A DNA stretch of 64,000 nt from G963676095 sp963676095 (GTDB lineage: Bacteria > Bacteroidota > Bacteroidia > Bacteroidales > Prolixibacteraceae), in NCBI GenBank assembly GCA_963676095.1, contig OY781040.1, positions 7,192,001 through 7,256,000 on the forward strand, written 5' to 3'. A model generated the notes under the pieces. The model was not told the origin of the DNA, did no database searches, and was given only the letters and a program-made list of their open reading frames with translations. Positions within the stretch are counted from its first letter, which is position 1. Every line of letters starts with the position of its first letter. The position numbers and the translations under genes are program-made. This document shows, in pieces, positions 43,275 to 51,979 of this stretch.

Positions 43275-44693
43275 ATGAACAACAAATTAATTATATATAT
43301 AGCTTTGCTACTGATTTCCCTGAGCGCATGTACCAGCGACTTCGAGGAAACAAACACAAACCCGAACAATCCGGAAAGCGCACCCTTAACCAACGTTTTC
43401 GGATATGTCATCGAAAGCCTGGCCGGGGAATTCGGAAAAACGGAAATGCACTACCCGGCCCCTTTTGTCGGCCATGTTACAAATGGAACCTACACCGATG
43501 TTATCAATTATTATACAGATCCGGGAAATACCATATGGGAATCGACCTACAGTACGATCCTGACCAATATAAATTATGTTATTGAAGGAGCGAAAGAAGA
43601 TGGAAACACAAATCAGGAAGCTGCCGGGTTGGTACTTCGCACTTATGCAATACAGCTTGTAACCGACATCTACGGGAAGGTTCCCTATTCTGAGGCAGGA
43701 AAAGCCACAGAAGAAATTATTCACCCAAGCTATGATGATGAAGATTCCATCTACTACGATCTATTAAACACGCTGGAAACAGCCAACAGCCTTTTTGACG
43801 AAGATAACGGCGGTGACCTGGGGGACGGTGACCTGATTTATGGAGGGGACGTTTCCCAATGGAAAAAATTTTGTAACTCACTCAGGTTAAGGCTGGCTAT
43901 CCGGATATCCAATGTCGTTGAATCAAAAGCTAAGGAAGAGATCGCTAAAATCCTGAATAGCCCGGCCACTTATCCTGTTTTTGAAAGCAACGACGATAAC
44001 TCATTCCTGACATTTCCCGGCGGCGAATGGATCGAACCATGGACTGCAGAACACAGCTCGATCGGTGACGATTATATCGCAAAACCGATTACCGATACTC
44101 TGTTGGCATACAATGACCCGCGCCTGGCGGAATATGCAGAATCTCTATCTGACGGAAGTTTTTCCGGTCTGGAAGTAGGGACCGATGCAGACACCGTTTA
44201 CTCGAGGGTAAACGACCAGTTTGTAAACAATCAAACAGGAAATGTTTACTTTCTGAAATATGCTGAAGTCGAATTTATCAAGGCAGAAGCCATCAAACGA
44301 AATTTCGTTTCCGGAAATGCAGAAGAGGAATATAAAAATGCCATCACCGCATCGTGCAAGGAATACGACATCGATGATGAAACCATAGCTGGTTATCTCA
44401 AGGGGAGTTCCGTTTCATGGAACAATACCCTCAATCAGATTTACATTCAGAAATGGATCGCTTTGTTCCGGCAAAGCTGGGAAGCATGGGCAGAAATGAG
44501 GCGGACAGATGTCCCGGCCCTTAGCCCGGCATCTCATTCAGCCTATACAGGGCATAACCGTACACCTTTCCGCTTTCCGTATCCGGATTCGGAACAAAAG
44601 CTGAATTCGGAAAATATCCCGTCGGACGTAGCCGAAGATGATTATTTTTGGGGTTATCAAATCTGGTGGGATACCCGCACCGGGGTACAATAA
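43275..44693 (+). CDS. SusD/RagB-family outer membrane lipoprotein (SusD-like_2 type)
   Basis: 472 residues. A lipobox (ISLSAC) is followed by TSDFEETNTNPNNPESAPLT, then TPR-rich helices (LRTYAIQLVTDIYGKVPYSEA, WKKFCNSLRLRLAIRISN, YFLKYAEVEFIKAEAI). This is the short SusD-like_2 subfamily often paired with SusC and with peptide or non-starch uptake. The start is 12 bp after the susC stop, so they are co-translated. It acts as the substrate-binding lid on the extracellular face of SusC. Confidence 0.9.
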   Translation: MNNKLIIYIALLLISLSACTSDFEETNTNPNNPESAPLTNVFGYVIESLAGEFGKTEMHYPAPFVGHVTNGTYTDVINYYTDPGNTIWESTYSTILTNINYVIEGAKEDGNTNQEAAGLVLRTYAIQLVTDIYGKVPYSEAGKATEEIIHPSYDDEDSIYYDLLNTLETANSLFDEDNGGDLGDGDLIYGGDVSQWKKFCNSLRLRLAIRISNVVESKAKEEIAKILNSPATYPVFESNDDNSFLTFPGGEWIEPWTAEHSSIGDDYIAKPITDTLLAYNDPRLAEYAESLSDGSFSGLEVGTDADTVYSRVNDQFVNNQTGNVYFLKYAEVEFIKAEAIKRNFVSGNAEEEYKNAITASCKEYDIDDETIAGYLKGSSVSWNNTLNQIYIQKWIALFRQSWEAWAEMRRTDVPALSPASHSAYTGHNRTPFRFPYPDSEQKLNSENIPSDVAEDDYFWGYQIWWDTRTGVQ

Positions 44694-44809
44694 TAAAATA
44701 ATTAAATATGCAAGACACAGGAAGCTGTCCTCAAATGCAACACGGACGATCGTCTATTAAAACAGACCTGTCGGACAAATGCAAGTTTATCCTCTGCCGT
44801 TAATGCTTT

Positions 44810-44830
44810 GGGAAACAGCTTCCCTTTTTT
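44810..44830 (+). terminator. terminator after the susCD pair
   Basis: GGGAA/TTCCC 5-bp stem with loop ACAGC, then six T. A longer alternative stem (GGAAGCTGT near 44729 with ACAGCTTCC) may also form. Confidence 0.6.
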
Positions 44831-44904
44831 AATAAATTTTATCCATGTAATCAACACGATAAATGAACCGGTGTTATACTTTATCGGGAATCATGATTAA
44901 AACA

Positions 44905-45960
44905 ATGAGCAACAGAAAAGAATTTTTAAAGCAAAGCAGTTTACTGATAGGCATGAGCCTGATACCCGGAATAGCCCAAACAAATAACGGGAGCGCAAAA
45001 CAACCTGTTCTTCCTGACAGGATTATTCCCCAAGGGTTAAAAAAAGGAGACACGATCGGATTGGTAACGCCGGCTGCACCGGTAAAGGAAAAAACATTTC
45101 TGGCAGCAGTCCGTAAAGTGGAATCGCTGGGTTTTAAAGTTTATTATCTTCCTTCTGTCCTCTCCCGGTACGGCTATTTTGCAGGCTCTGACCAGCAGCG
45201 CGCCGATGAATTGATGCACATGTTTGCCAATCCGGAGGTACAGGGTATCATGTGTGTCAGGGGAGGATACGGGACAAGCAGGATCCTTGACCTGCTCGAT
45301 TACAGCCTGATCAGGCAAAATCCAAAGGTTTTCAGCGGCTACAGCGACGTCACGGCAATCCATATTGCAATCGGGATGAATACAGGACTTGTTACTTACC
45401 ACGGGTTGATGGGTGTTTCCGACTTCAATGAGTTTGCAACAGGTTCATTCATGGATATTGTCGCTGTCCCGAAGCAGAAATATCGCTACCCTTATCTCCG
45501 GGAAAGCGAAACAGCAGACAACCCGGAATTCGACAAATATACCATTGCCGGGGGAAAGGCAAAAGGGTTACTTACAGGGGGCAATCTGACCTTACTGGCT
45601 TCCCTTGCGGGGACAAATTATGAGCCGGATTTTAAAGATAAAATCGTTTTTATTGAAGAAATTGAGGAACTGACCCATCGCGTTGACCGGATGATGATAC
45701 AACTGCTTATGGGAACCAACCTGAAAAAAGCCTCAGGTATTGTTCTCGGCGTTTTTTCAGAATGCAACAAGGACGATGAAAGCTCTTTTCTAAGCCTTAA
45801 AGAAGCACTGTCTGATATCCTTGTCCCATTAAATATTCCCGTAGCATACGGTTTCCCTTTCGGGCATATCGACAACAAAGTGACTATCCCCTATGGAATT
45901 ATGGCGAGAATGAATGCCGGGAAAAATCGGCTTATATTACTGGAACCTACGGCAAGCTAG
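44905..45960 (+). CDS. LD-carboxypeptidase, peptidase family S66 (LdcA-like)
   Basis: 351 residues from ATG at 44905 (earlier ATGs at 44863 and 44893 add non-family residues). It has a signal-like N-terminus (NRKEFLKQSSLLIGMSLIPG). The S66 nucleophile Ser is in FSGYSDVTAIH, with the Glu in IVFIEEIEELTHRVDRM and the His in FPFGHIDNKVTIPYG. Family enzymes remove the terminal D-Ala from LD-linked muropeptide tetrapeptides in peptidoglycan recycling, or hydrolyse microcin-like peptides. It follows a SusCD pair but after a terminator. Export suggests a periplasmic site of action. Confidence 0.87.
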   Translation: MSNRKEFLKQSSLLIGMSLIPGIAQTNNGSAKQPVLPDRIIPQGLKKGDTIGLVTPAAPVKEKTFLAAVRKVESLGFKVYYLPSVLSRYGYFAGSDQQRADELMHMFANPEVQGIMCVRGGYGTSRILDLLDYSLIRQNPKVFSGYSDVTAIHIAIGMNTGLVTYHGLMGVSDFNEFATGSFMDIVAVPKQKYRYPYLRESETADNPEFDKYTIAGGKAKGLLTGGNLTLLASLAGTNYEPDFKDKIVFIEEIEELTHRVDRMMIQLLMGTNLKKASGIVLGVFSECNKDDESSFLSLKEALSDILVPLNIPVAYGFPFGHIDNKVTIPYGIMARMNAGKNRLILLEPTAS

Positions 45961-46144
45961 CTACAGAAAACGCATGAATTTCACTTAAAAAGGTAATGTT
46001 TGCTGAATAGACTTGTTAAACTCACATCCGCACCAGATCATCGGGAAAAAGCACGATCACCGACAAAAATGATGTTTTCACAGATATTTTATGATAAAAT
46101 CGATTAAATGAATTACTTTTAGAAGCAAAATATACGAGAACATC

Positions 46145-46399
46145 ATGAAGCACCTGATACTTACTTCATCTATTTTCTATCTGCTTGGGCTTAAGATCAC
46201 CCATAATATCGAAACCACGCAAAAAATGAACATGGATACGGTTCATACAACTGCCCCGGCATTAAAAAATGCTACGGCAACGGAACAAGACAAAAATCTG
46301 ATTATAGATCCGCAAACCATAAATAAAGATAAAGAAGCCAGCGGCTCTGGTCAGCTTACAGCTCCAGCCCCGACCCGGCCTGCTGATAAAATTGACTAA
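46145..46399 (+). CDS. small exported protein of unknown function
   Basis: 84 residues. A short hydrophobic N-terminus (MKHLILTSSIFYLLGLKI) is followed by a low-complexity Thr/Ala/Pro/Asp/Lys-rich tail. No family was recognised. The upstream AT-rich context and ATG spacing are gene-like, and it is convergent with the esterase gene with 13 bp between stop codons. It could be a chance frame. Confidence 0.4.
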   Translation: MKHLILTSSIFYLLGLKITHNIETTQKMNMDTVHTTAPALKNATATEQDKNLIIDPQTINKDKEASGSGQLTAPAPTRPADKID

Positions 46400-46412
46400 A
46401 CAATTTCCTTTC

Positions 46413-47519
46413 TTATTTTCTTATTTCCAGATCGTCATAATTCCACCCCATCACCGAAGATATGACAGGAGCAACGTGCGCCGCCATTTTCCGCTGACCG
46501 TTATAATTCGGGTGGGAATCTGAACCCAAATCTTTATCTTTCGCCATCAGTTCCTGTGGAATTCCGATAAAATAAACATGTCCGGTCCCGTAAACTTTTC
46601 TAAAGTTATCAACCATTTCCTTGACATACGAATAACAAGGCTCATCGATCATAGGGCCAACAACACAAAAGACGGGAATATCGCCATAAAATTCACGTAC
46701 TTTTAAAATCAAATTCTCGTAGCCTCTTTGAAAGATGACCTTATCAGGAAAAGGCCGGGTGCTGAAATCATTAGTTCCCAGGTTAATTACAACAGCATCA
46801 GGTTTCCATTTACTAAAATTCCAGAGGGGTTCTTTCTGCTGGTCGAATAACTGAAGGTACCGTGCCGGCATATTATAGGGCGACACTTTGTCCTTGTCCC
46901 CGTAATTTCTTACAGCACCCTGCCCCGAATGGGCCACGATATGATAATCAGCATGAAAGGCCCTGGCAATAACCGGAGCATAACTATAGTAATTATTTTC
47001 TGTTTCAGGCTTAAAATGCTCGGCAGCATTCTTTCCCTCTGCTCCGTAGCCACATGTAATTGAATTCCCGATAAATTCGATTTTCCTGGTGGGTACATCA
47101 TCCCAGGGATATAATTCACCTTTTTTATCGAGAGCTATCCCTTTAAAAATTCCTGTTCCCTGCTCGCCTTCCGTTCGCTTATACAGTTGCAGCCGGTGTT
47201 CCTTCTTTTTAAGGCCTTCCGCAACCACGATAAGCGTATCGCTCTTTACATCGATCACCCTGACCGGTTCGTTATCCAGAAAAACATTGTAATAATTATG
47301 CTTTGTATCATCCATTTTAAGGGACAAATATGAACCGGCGAACCGGAACTGTATATAAACCCCCGACCAGTCAAATTTTATTTCGTCAGGATTAGAAAAA
47401 TCACAGCGTCCGACATATCTGAAATTTTTATCACTGACCGGAACAAAACGGCGATCCTGGGGAAAAGCTGTAGCAGAAATGAGGTACAGCAAACAAAAAA
47501 TTAGAAAAAAACGGTTCAT
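46413..47519 (-). CDS. exported SGNH/GDSL hydrolase, CE2-like acetyl esterase
   Basis: 368 residues with signal peptide (MNRFFLIFCLLYLISATAFPQ). The N-terminal jelly-roll domain (~25-140: FDWSGVYIQFRFAGSYLSLK) precedes the SGNH domain. That domain has EFIGNSITCGYG (Ser), GQGAVRNYG (Gly), NLGTNDFS (Asn) and DSHPNYNGQ (Asp/His). This two-domain order is the CE2 carbohydrate-esterase pattern, which removes acetyl groups from plant polysaccharides such as xylan or mannan. It is on the minus strand, not in an obvious PUL, though the GH78/GH92 locus begins 2 kb away. Confidence 0.82.
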   Translation of the reverse strand: MNRFFLIFCLLYLISATAFPQDRRFVPVSDKNFRYVGRCDFSNPDEIKFDWSGVYIQFRFAGSYLSLKMDDTKHNYYNVFLDNEPVRVIDVKSDTLIVVAEGLKKKEHRLQLYKRTEGEQGTGIFKGIALDKKGELYPWDDVPTRKIEFIGNSITCGYGAEGKNAAEHFKPETENNYYSYAPVIARAFHADYHIVAHSGQGAVRNYGDKDKVSPYNMPARYLQLFDQQKEPLWNFSKWKPDAVVINLGTNDFSTRPFPDKVIFQRGYENLILKVREFYGDIPVFCVVGPMIDEPCYSYVKEMVDNFRKVYGTGHVYFIGIPQELMAKDKDLGSDSHPNYNGQRKMAAHVAPVISSVMGWNYDDLEIRK

Positions 47520-47699
47520 TCCTTAGTAATTTTTGATTCATAAAATGCTTCTACACACGGACAATAATTTTCTGATGAAGAAAAATATGCAAAAGTTAGT
47601 TGATTCACGGTAAAAATAACTGATTTTAGCCAACAGGAGATCAGTATAGCCGATAATTTCCCGGAAATGCTTTTCTTTTATGCTTCTCCGTAAAAAAGA

Positions 47700-47731
47700 A
47701 TTGACTGATTTTGTTTTTTTAGTTAGATTTG
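47700..47731 (+). promoter_or_regulatory. promoter of nucleoside phosphorylase gene
   Basis: TAGATTTG (47724-47731) is a full match to TAnnTTTG, with ATTG 20 nt upstream (47700-47703) as -33 element. It is 28 bp before the start codon. Confidence 0.5.
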
Positions 47732-47759
47732 AATTCAGATCTAAAAAAGGGGCATTTTT

Positions 47760-48629
47760 ATGATAGGTTCATCCGAGCTAATAATCAATCAGGACGGAAG
47801 TATTTTTCATCTTCATCTAAAACCGGAACAAATAGCCGATCATATTCTTTTGGTGGGTGATCCGGCGAGGGTCGATCTCATCGCAGGTTATTTTCAACAA
47901 CGGGAATTTCGAACTCAAAACAGGGAATTTATCTCTGTAACAGGAACATACAATAACAAACGAATAACAGTTCTTTCTACAGGTATCGGCACGGATAACA
48001 TCGACATCGTTATGAACGAGCTGGACGCCCTGGTCAATATCGACTTCAAAACCCGCGAAATAAAAGAAAACAAGCGGATACTGAAGATCATCAGGATAGG
48101 GACTTCGGGAGGACTGCAAAAAGAACTGGAACTGAATGATTATGTCATCTCCCAAAAGGCAATTGGCTTCGATGGCTTACTTAATTTTTATGCCGACAGG
48201 AAAAAGATAACTGATTCGGATTTTGAAGAGCATTTTAAAAAGCATGTTGACTGGAACCCATTATTAACCTCTCCCTACGTAGTAGATTGTTCTGATTCTT
48301 TATTCGAAAAGATCAATGGCGATGAGTTTTCTTCGGGCGTTACAATTTCTGCACCCGGGTTTTACGGGCCTCAAGGCCGTATCCTGAGATTAAAAACGGT
48401 TGATCCCGAAATCAATAAAAAGATAGAAAGCTTTTCGTACGGCGACTGCAAGATTACCAATTACGAGATGGAATGTTCAGCAATTTACGGGCTCTCAGCC
48501 CTGATGGGACATGAGGCCCTGACTATCTGCCTGATCATTGCCAACCGTTTAAAAGAAGAAGCGAACAATCATTATTACGATAAAATGGAAAAGCTGATCA
48601 GGCTGGTTTTGGAAAGGATAACCAGTTAA
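47760..48629 (+). CDS. nucleoside phosphorylase (uridine phosphorylase-like)
   Basis: 289 residues. It has HILLVGDPARVDLIAGYFQ, the phosphate loop, STGIGTDNIDIVMNELDALV, RIGTSGGLQ and NYEMECSAIYGLSALMGHEA, the nucleoside-binding signature of the PNP_UDP_1 family. It splits a nucleoside with phosphate to base and ribose-1-phosphate in the cytosol. The longer loop LDALVNIDFKTREIKENKR and the uridine-phosphorylase-like order favour a pyrimidine substrate, but this is not certain. The next gene starts 18 bp downstream, so they probably share a transcript. Confidence 0.85.
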   Translation: MIGSSELIINQDGSIFHLHLKPEQIADHILLVGDPARVDLIAGYFQQREFRTQNREFISVTGTYNNKRITVLSTGIGTDNIDIVMNELDALVNIDFKTREIKENKRILKIIRIGTSGGLQKELELNDYVISQKAIGFDGLLNFYADRKKITDSDFEEHFKKHVDWNPLLTSPYVVDCSDSLFEKINGDEFSSGVTISAPGFYGPQGRILRLKTVDPEINKKIESFSYGDCKITNYEMECSAIYGLSALMGHEALTICLIIANRLKEEANNHYYDKMEKLIRLVLERITS

Positions 48630-48647
48630 ATTCTATTTCTATACTGA

Positions 48648-49514
48648 ATGAAGACGGAAAAACGGCGTGCCCTGATTGCGTTACTGGATGATCCCGACGA
48701 TGCAGTTTATCAGATGGTTGAAAAAGAATTTTTGAAAGAAGATGCGGGAGTTATCAACCATCTGGAAAAAGTGTGGGAAACGACTCTCGACGAACTGTTG
48801 CAGGAACGCATCGAAAATCTTATCCAGCAAATACAGTTTAGCGAAACCAGTAAAAAAATTAAAAACTGGTCCGGACAGAAGCACGTCGACCTCTTCGAAG
48901 GCTTTTTCCTGATAAGCCAGTACCAATACCCGGAACTTAAGCTCAAATCGGTCCGGAACAAGCTGCAAAAGATTTGCAACGAAGTCTGGCTGGAGATCAA
49001 CCAAAAGCTAACGTCGATCGAAAAGGTTACTGTCCTCAATCATATCTTTTATGATGTAAACAAATTTGCTGTAAACATCAATAACCTCCAATCTCCTAAA
49101 AATTGCTACATAAACAAAGTGCTGGAAACCAAACTAGGCAACACAATATCAATAGCAATTCTGTACACCCTTGTTGCCAGGGAACTTGCATTTCCGGTGC
49201 AGCTGATCGATTTTCCCCGCAATCCGTTGCTCGCTTATATCGATGAAGATGCAGCCAAAAAAGTACACGGAGATCGCTATAAGTCACCCGTCCTTTTTTA
49301 TATAAACCCATCCAACCACGGTGCAATTGTAGGCAGGCGGGAGATAGAATTTTTCCTGAAACGCAACGAACAGGTAGATGAAAAGATTTTTCAGCAACAC
49401 TGTGAAGATCGTCAGATTATAAGGAAACTGATAGAAAGCCTCATCGATGCTTATGACTCCCTGGGTGACAGCGATAAGGTTGATGACCTTACCGCTATCG
49501 TCAGTTTGCTTTAA
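48648..49514 (+). CDS. transglutaminase-like (Transglut_core2/SirB1 type) protein
   Basis: 288 residues, no signal peptide. The N-terminal ~100 residues are helical. The core CYINKVLETKLGNTISIAILYTLVARELAFPVQLIDFPRNPLLAYID matches PF13369 (given in part: TKLGNTISIAILY, FPVQLIDFPRNPLLAY), the SirB1/YchA fold, in which the usual Cys of true transglutaminases is not conserved. C-terminal helices follow (RKLIESLIDAYDSLGD). The biochemical role is unknown. It is probably co-transcribed with the phosphorylase. Confidence 0.78.
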   Translation: MKTEKRRALIALLDDPDDAVYQMVEKEFLKEDAGVINHLEKVWETTLDELLQERIENLIQQIQFSETSKKIKNWSGQKHVDLFEGFFLISQYQYPELKLKSVRNKLQKICNEVWLEINQKLTSIEKVTVLNHIFYDVNKFAVNINNLQSPKNCYINKVLETKLGNTISIAILYTLVARELAFPVQLIDFPRNPLLAYIDEDAAKKVHGDRYKSPVLFYINPSNHGAIVGRREIEFFLKRNEQVDEKIFQQHCEDRQIIRKLIESLIDAYDSLGDSDKVDDLTAIVSLL

Positions 49515-49575
49515 ATATTTGTTTAGTAGGTTTCTGTTGTTCCTGTTGTTGATTGAGTTCTTTGGTTGACTATGC

Positions 49576-51933
49576 TCAATTCTCATCTGACGAAAGAGAA
49601 TAGGGCCTGCTGTCTTTAGCCGTTCCCCACTTCTTGTTAGGCCTGGGTCCCATATTAAAAATAAGCTCTCCCCCATTCATGAGGTCTTCGTGCTCAATGT
49701 AAGTTTTATTCCATGATTTTCCATTCAGTGTAACCGATTGGATGTAGATATTGTCCCGGTCAAGTTTCGGGGCCCTGATAGTAAATGTTTTCCCGTTCCC
49801 TGTGTCAATAACGGCCTCTTTTACGCACGGGCTCCCGATTACATACTGATTTGAGCCCGGACAAACAGGATAGAACCCCATCGAGCTGAAAATGTACCAG
49901 GCAGACATTTGCCCGCAATCGTCGTTTCCGCATAAGCCGTCAGGAGCGGGGAGGTATTTTGTATTCATGATCTGGTGGACCTTTTCCTGTGTCTTCCAGG
50001 GCGCTCCTGCATAATCATAAAGATATGGGATATGATGACTGGGTTCATTGCCCTGAACATATCCCCCGACGATCCCTACCCTGTCGATATCTTCCGATTC
50101 GGCAAAAAACTCGTCAGAAAGGTGCATGTCGAACAACGAATCCAGCTTACTGACATAGGCCTTGTCTCCTCCGGTTAAGCGGATATAACCTTCCACATCC
50201 TGGGGTTCATAAAACGTATAATTCCATGCATTTCCCTCGATATACCCTTCCCCTGTCGTATTTAACGGGTTAAAGGGCGATTTCCACTTTTTTCCGGAAT
50301 CTTTAGCCCTTATAAAACCGACTGCCGGATCGAACAGGTTCCTGTAATTTAAAGCTCTCTGCCTGTATGCAGAAGCTTCGTCTGCCCTTCCAAGGGCTTT
50401 TGCCATCTGGTATATGGTCCAGTCGTCATACGCGTATTCCAGCGTAAGGGAAGCCGAATTCGAAACAAGGTCGAACGGAACATAGCCATCGTTCATGTAC
50501 AGGCCAATCCCGTCATAATCCTTATGGGTAGAAGTGTTCAGCATGGCCTCGAAAGCTTTATCGACATCATAATTCCGGATGCCTTTCATATAAGCATCGA
50601 CAATCACCGGGACAGCATGATAGCCGATCATGCACCAGTTTTCATTGGAATAATGCGACCAGACCGGCAGCAGATGATGCACGCTTTGTTCATAGTGCCT
50701 GATCATCGAGACGACCATATCATTCGCGCGCTGAGGCTGAAGGACCGTAAACAGAGGGTGCAGGGCCCTGTAAGTATCCCACAGCGAAAAAATCGTGTAA
50801 TCTGTGAAACCATCTGACTGGTAAATATTCTGGTCAAGTCCCCTGTATTTTCCGTCCACATCGTTATAAACCACCGGATCAAGAAAAGCATGGTACATCG
50901 AGGTGTAGAATGAAACAAGCTGATCCCGGGGGGCATCGATCCTGATCTTTTGTAATTCTTTCTCCCAAAGAGCCCTTGCCTTTTCCCTGGTTTTATCGAA
51001 ATCCCATCCCGGGGCTTCTGCTTTAAGGTTCTTCAGGGCCCCTTCGGTACTTACCGCAGAAAGTGCAAATTTTATTTCTACCGGTTGCCCGTCTTCAGTA
51101 TTAAAATCAAACCAGCTGACCACTTTTCGTCCGGCTATTTCCGGAAAGTTCTCTTCCTGGTTAAATTTTCGCCAGAATCCTTTGTACACCAGGTTTTCAT
51201 CATTCTTAAAACCATATTTCCGGATCGGTTTTGAAAAGGCCATGGCAAAATATAAAAATCGGGTCCTCGCCCATCCCCTGGTAATCCGGTAACCGGTAAC
51301 CAGCGTATCATTCTCTACGCGCGCATAGGACCAAAGCACTTTCTCGTCGTAGTTATAAATGCCATACTTCATATCAAGAATAATATGAGCCTCTTTCTCC
51401 TTCGGGAAAGTATACCTGTGAAAACCGACATGTGTTGTGGCAGTGAGCTCGGCAATAACGCCATAATCATCAAGCCTGACCTTGTAATACCCTGGCGAGG
51501 CTTGCTCTGTCTGGTGACTGAATGATGAACGGTACCCTGTTTCCGGATGATCGCCCGTTCCCGGATTAAGCTGTAACTTCCCGGTAGTCGGCATGATCAG
51601 GAAATCACCAAGATCAGAATGTCCGGTTCCGCTGAAATGGGTATGCGCAAACCCGACAATCGTTTTATCTGCATATTGATAACCGGCACAATAGCGATAA
51701 ACATCTTTGTTGTACTTTCCGTTAACACTGTACGGGATGGTATCTGTTTCCGGACTTAACTGGACCATCCCGAACGGCACAGCCGCTCCCGGAAACGTGT
51801 GCCCCATCTCCTGCGTGCCGATAAACGGATCGACATAATCGCATAAACTTTTCGTGCCGGGACCTGTAACCTGAGCATTCAACGATAAGACCACTGCAAA
51901 AAATAAAACAATTGAAGAATAATACCTTTTCAT
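49576..51933 (-). CDS. exported GH92 family alpha-1,2-mannosidase
   Basis: 785 residues from ATG at 51933, which gives a clean signal peptide (MKRYYSSIVLFFAVVLSLNAQ); a 15-residue upstream extension is unlikely. GH92 hallmarks: DYVDPFIGTQEMGHTFPGAA, PFGMVQLSPET, FAHTHFSGTGHSDLGD, GFTDYTIFSLWDTYRALHPL, GNAWNYTFYEPQDVEG, YVQGNEPSHHIPYLYDYAG, GLCGNDDCGQMSAWYIFSSM and GFYPVCPG. It is a calcium-dependent exo-mannosidase acting in the periplasm on alpha-mannosides. Its start is 46 bp after the GH78 gene stop. Together they imply a mannose- and rhamnose-containing glycan. Confidence 0.95.
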   Translation of the reverse strand: MKRYYSSIVLFFAVVLSLNAQVTGPGTKSLCDYVDPFIGTQEMGHTFPGAAVPFGMVQLSPETDTIPYSVNGKYNKDVYRYCAGYQYADKTIVGFAHTHFSGTGHSDLGDFLIMPTTGKLQLNPGTGDHPETGYRSSFSHQTEQASPGYYKVRLDDYGVIAELTATTHVGFHRYTFPKEKEAHIILDMKYGIYNYDEKVLWSYARVENDTLVTGYRITRGWARTRFLYFAMAFSKPIRKYGFKNDENLVYKGFWRKFNQEENFPEIAGRKVVSWFDFNTEDGQPVEIKFALSAVSTEGALKNLKAEAPGWDFDKTREKARALWEKELQKIRIDAPRDQLVSFYTSMYHAFLDPVVYNDVDGKYRGLDQNIYQSDGFTDYTIFSLWDTYRALHPLFTVLQPQRANDMVVSMIRHYEQSVHHLLPVWSHYSNENWCMIGYHAVPVIVDAYMKGIRNYDVDKAFEAMLNTSTHKDYDGIGLYMNDGYVPFDLVSNSASLTLEYAYDDWTIYQMAKALGRADEASAYRQRALNYRNLFDPAVGFIRAKDSGKKWKSPFNPLNTTGEGYIEGNAWNYTFYEPQDVEGYIRLTGGDKAYVSKLDSLFDMHLSDEFFAESEDIDRVGIVGGYVQGNEPSHHIPYLYDYAGAPWKTQEKVHQIMNTKYLPAPDGLCGNDDCGQMSAWYIFSSMGFYPVCPGSNQYVIGSPCVKEAVIDTGNGKTFTIRAPKLDRDNIYIQSVTLNGKSWNKTYIEHEDLMNGGELIFNMGPRPNKKWGTAKDSRPYSLSSDEN

Positions 51934-51979
51934 ATTGAGTTCTGGATTACTGGATACTGGATATTTGGTTGTTAGCATG

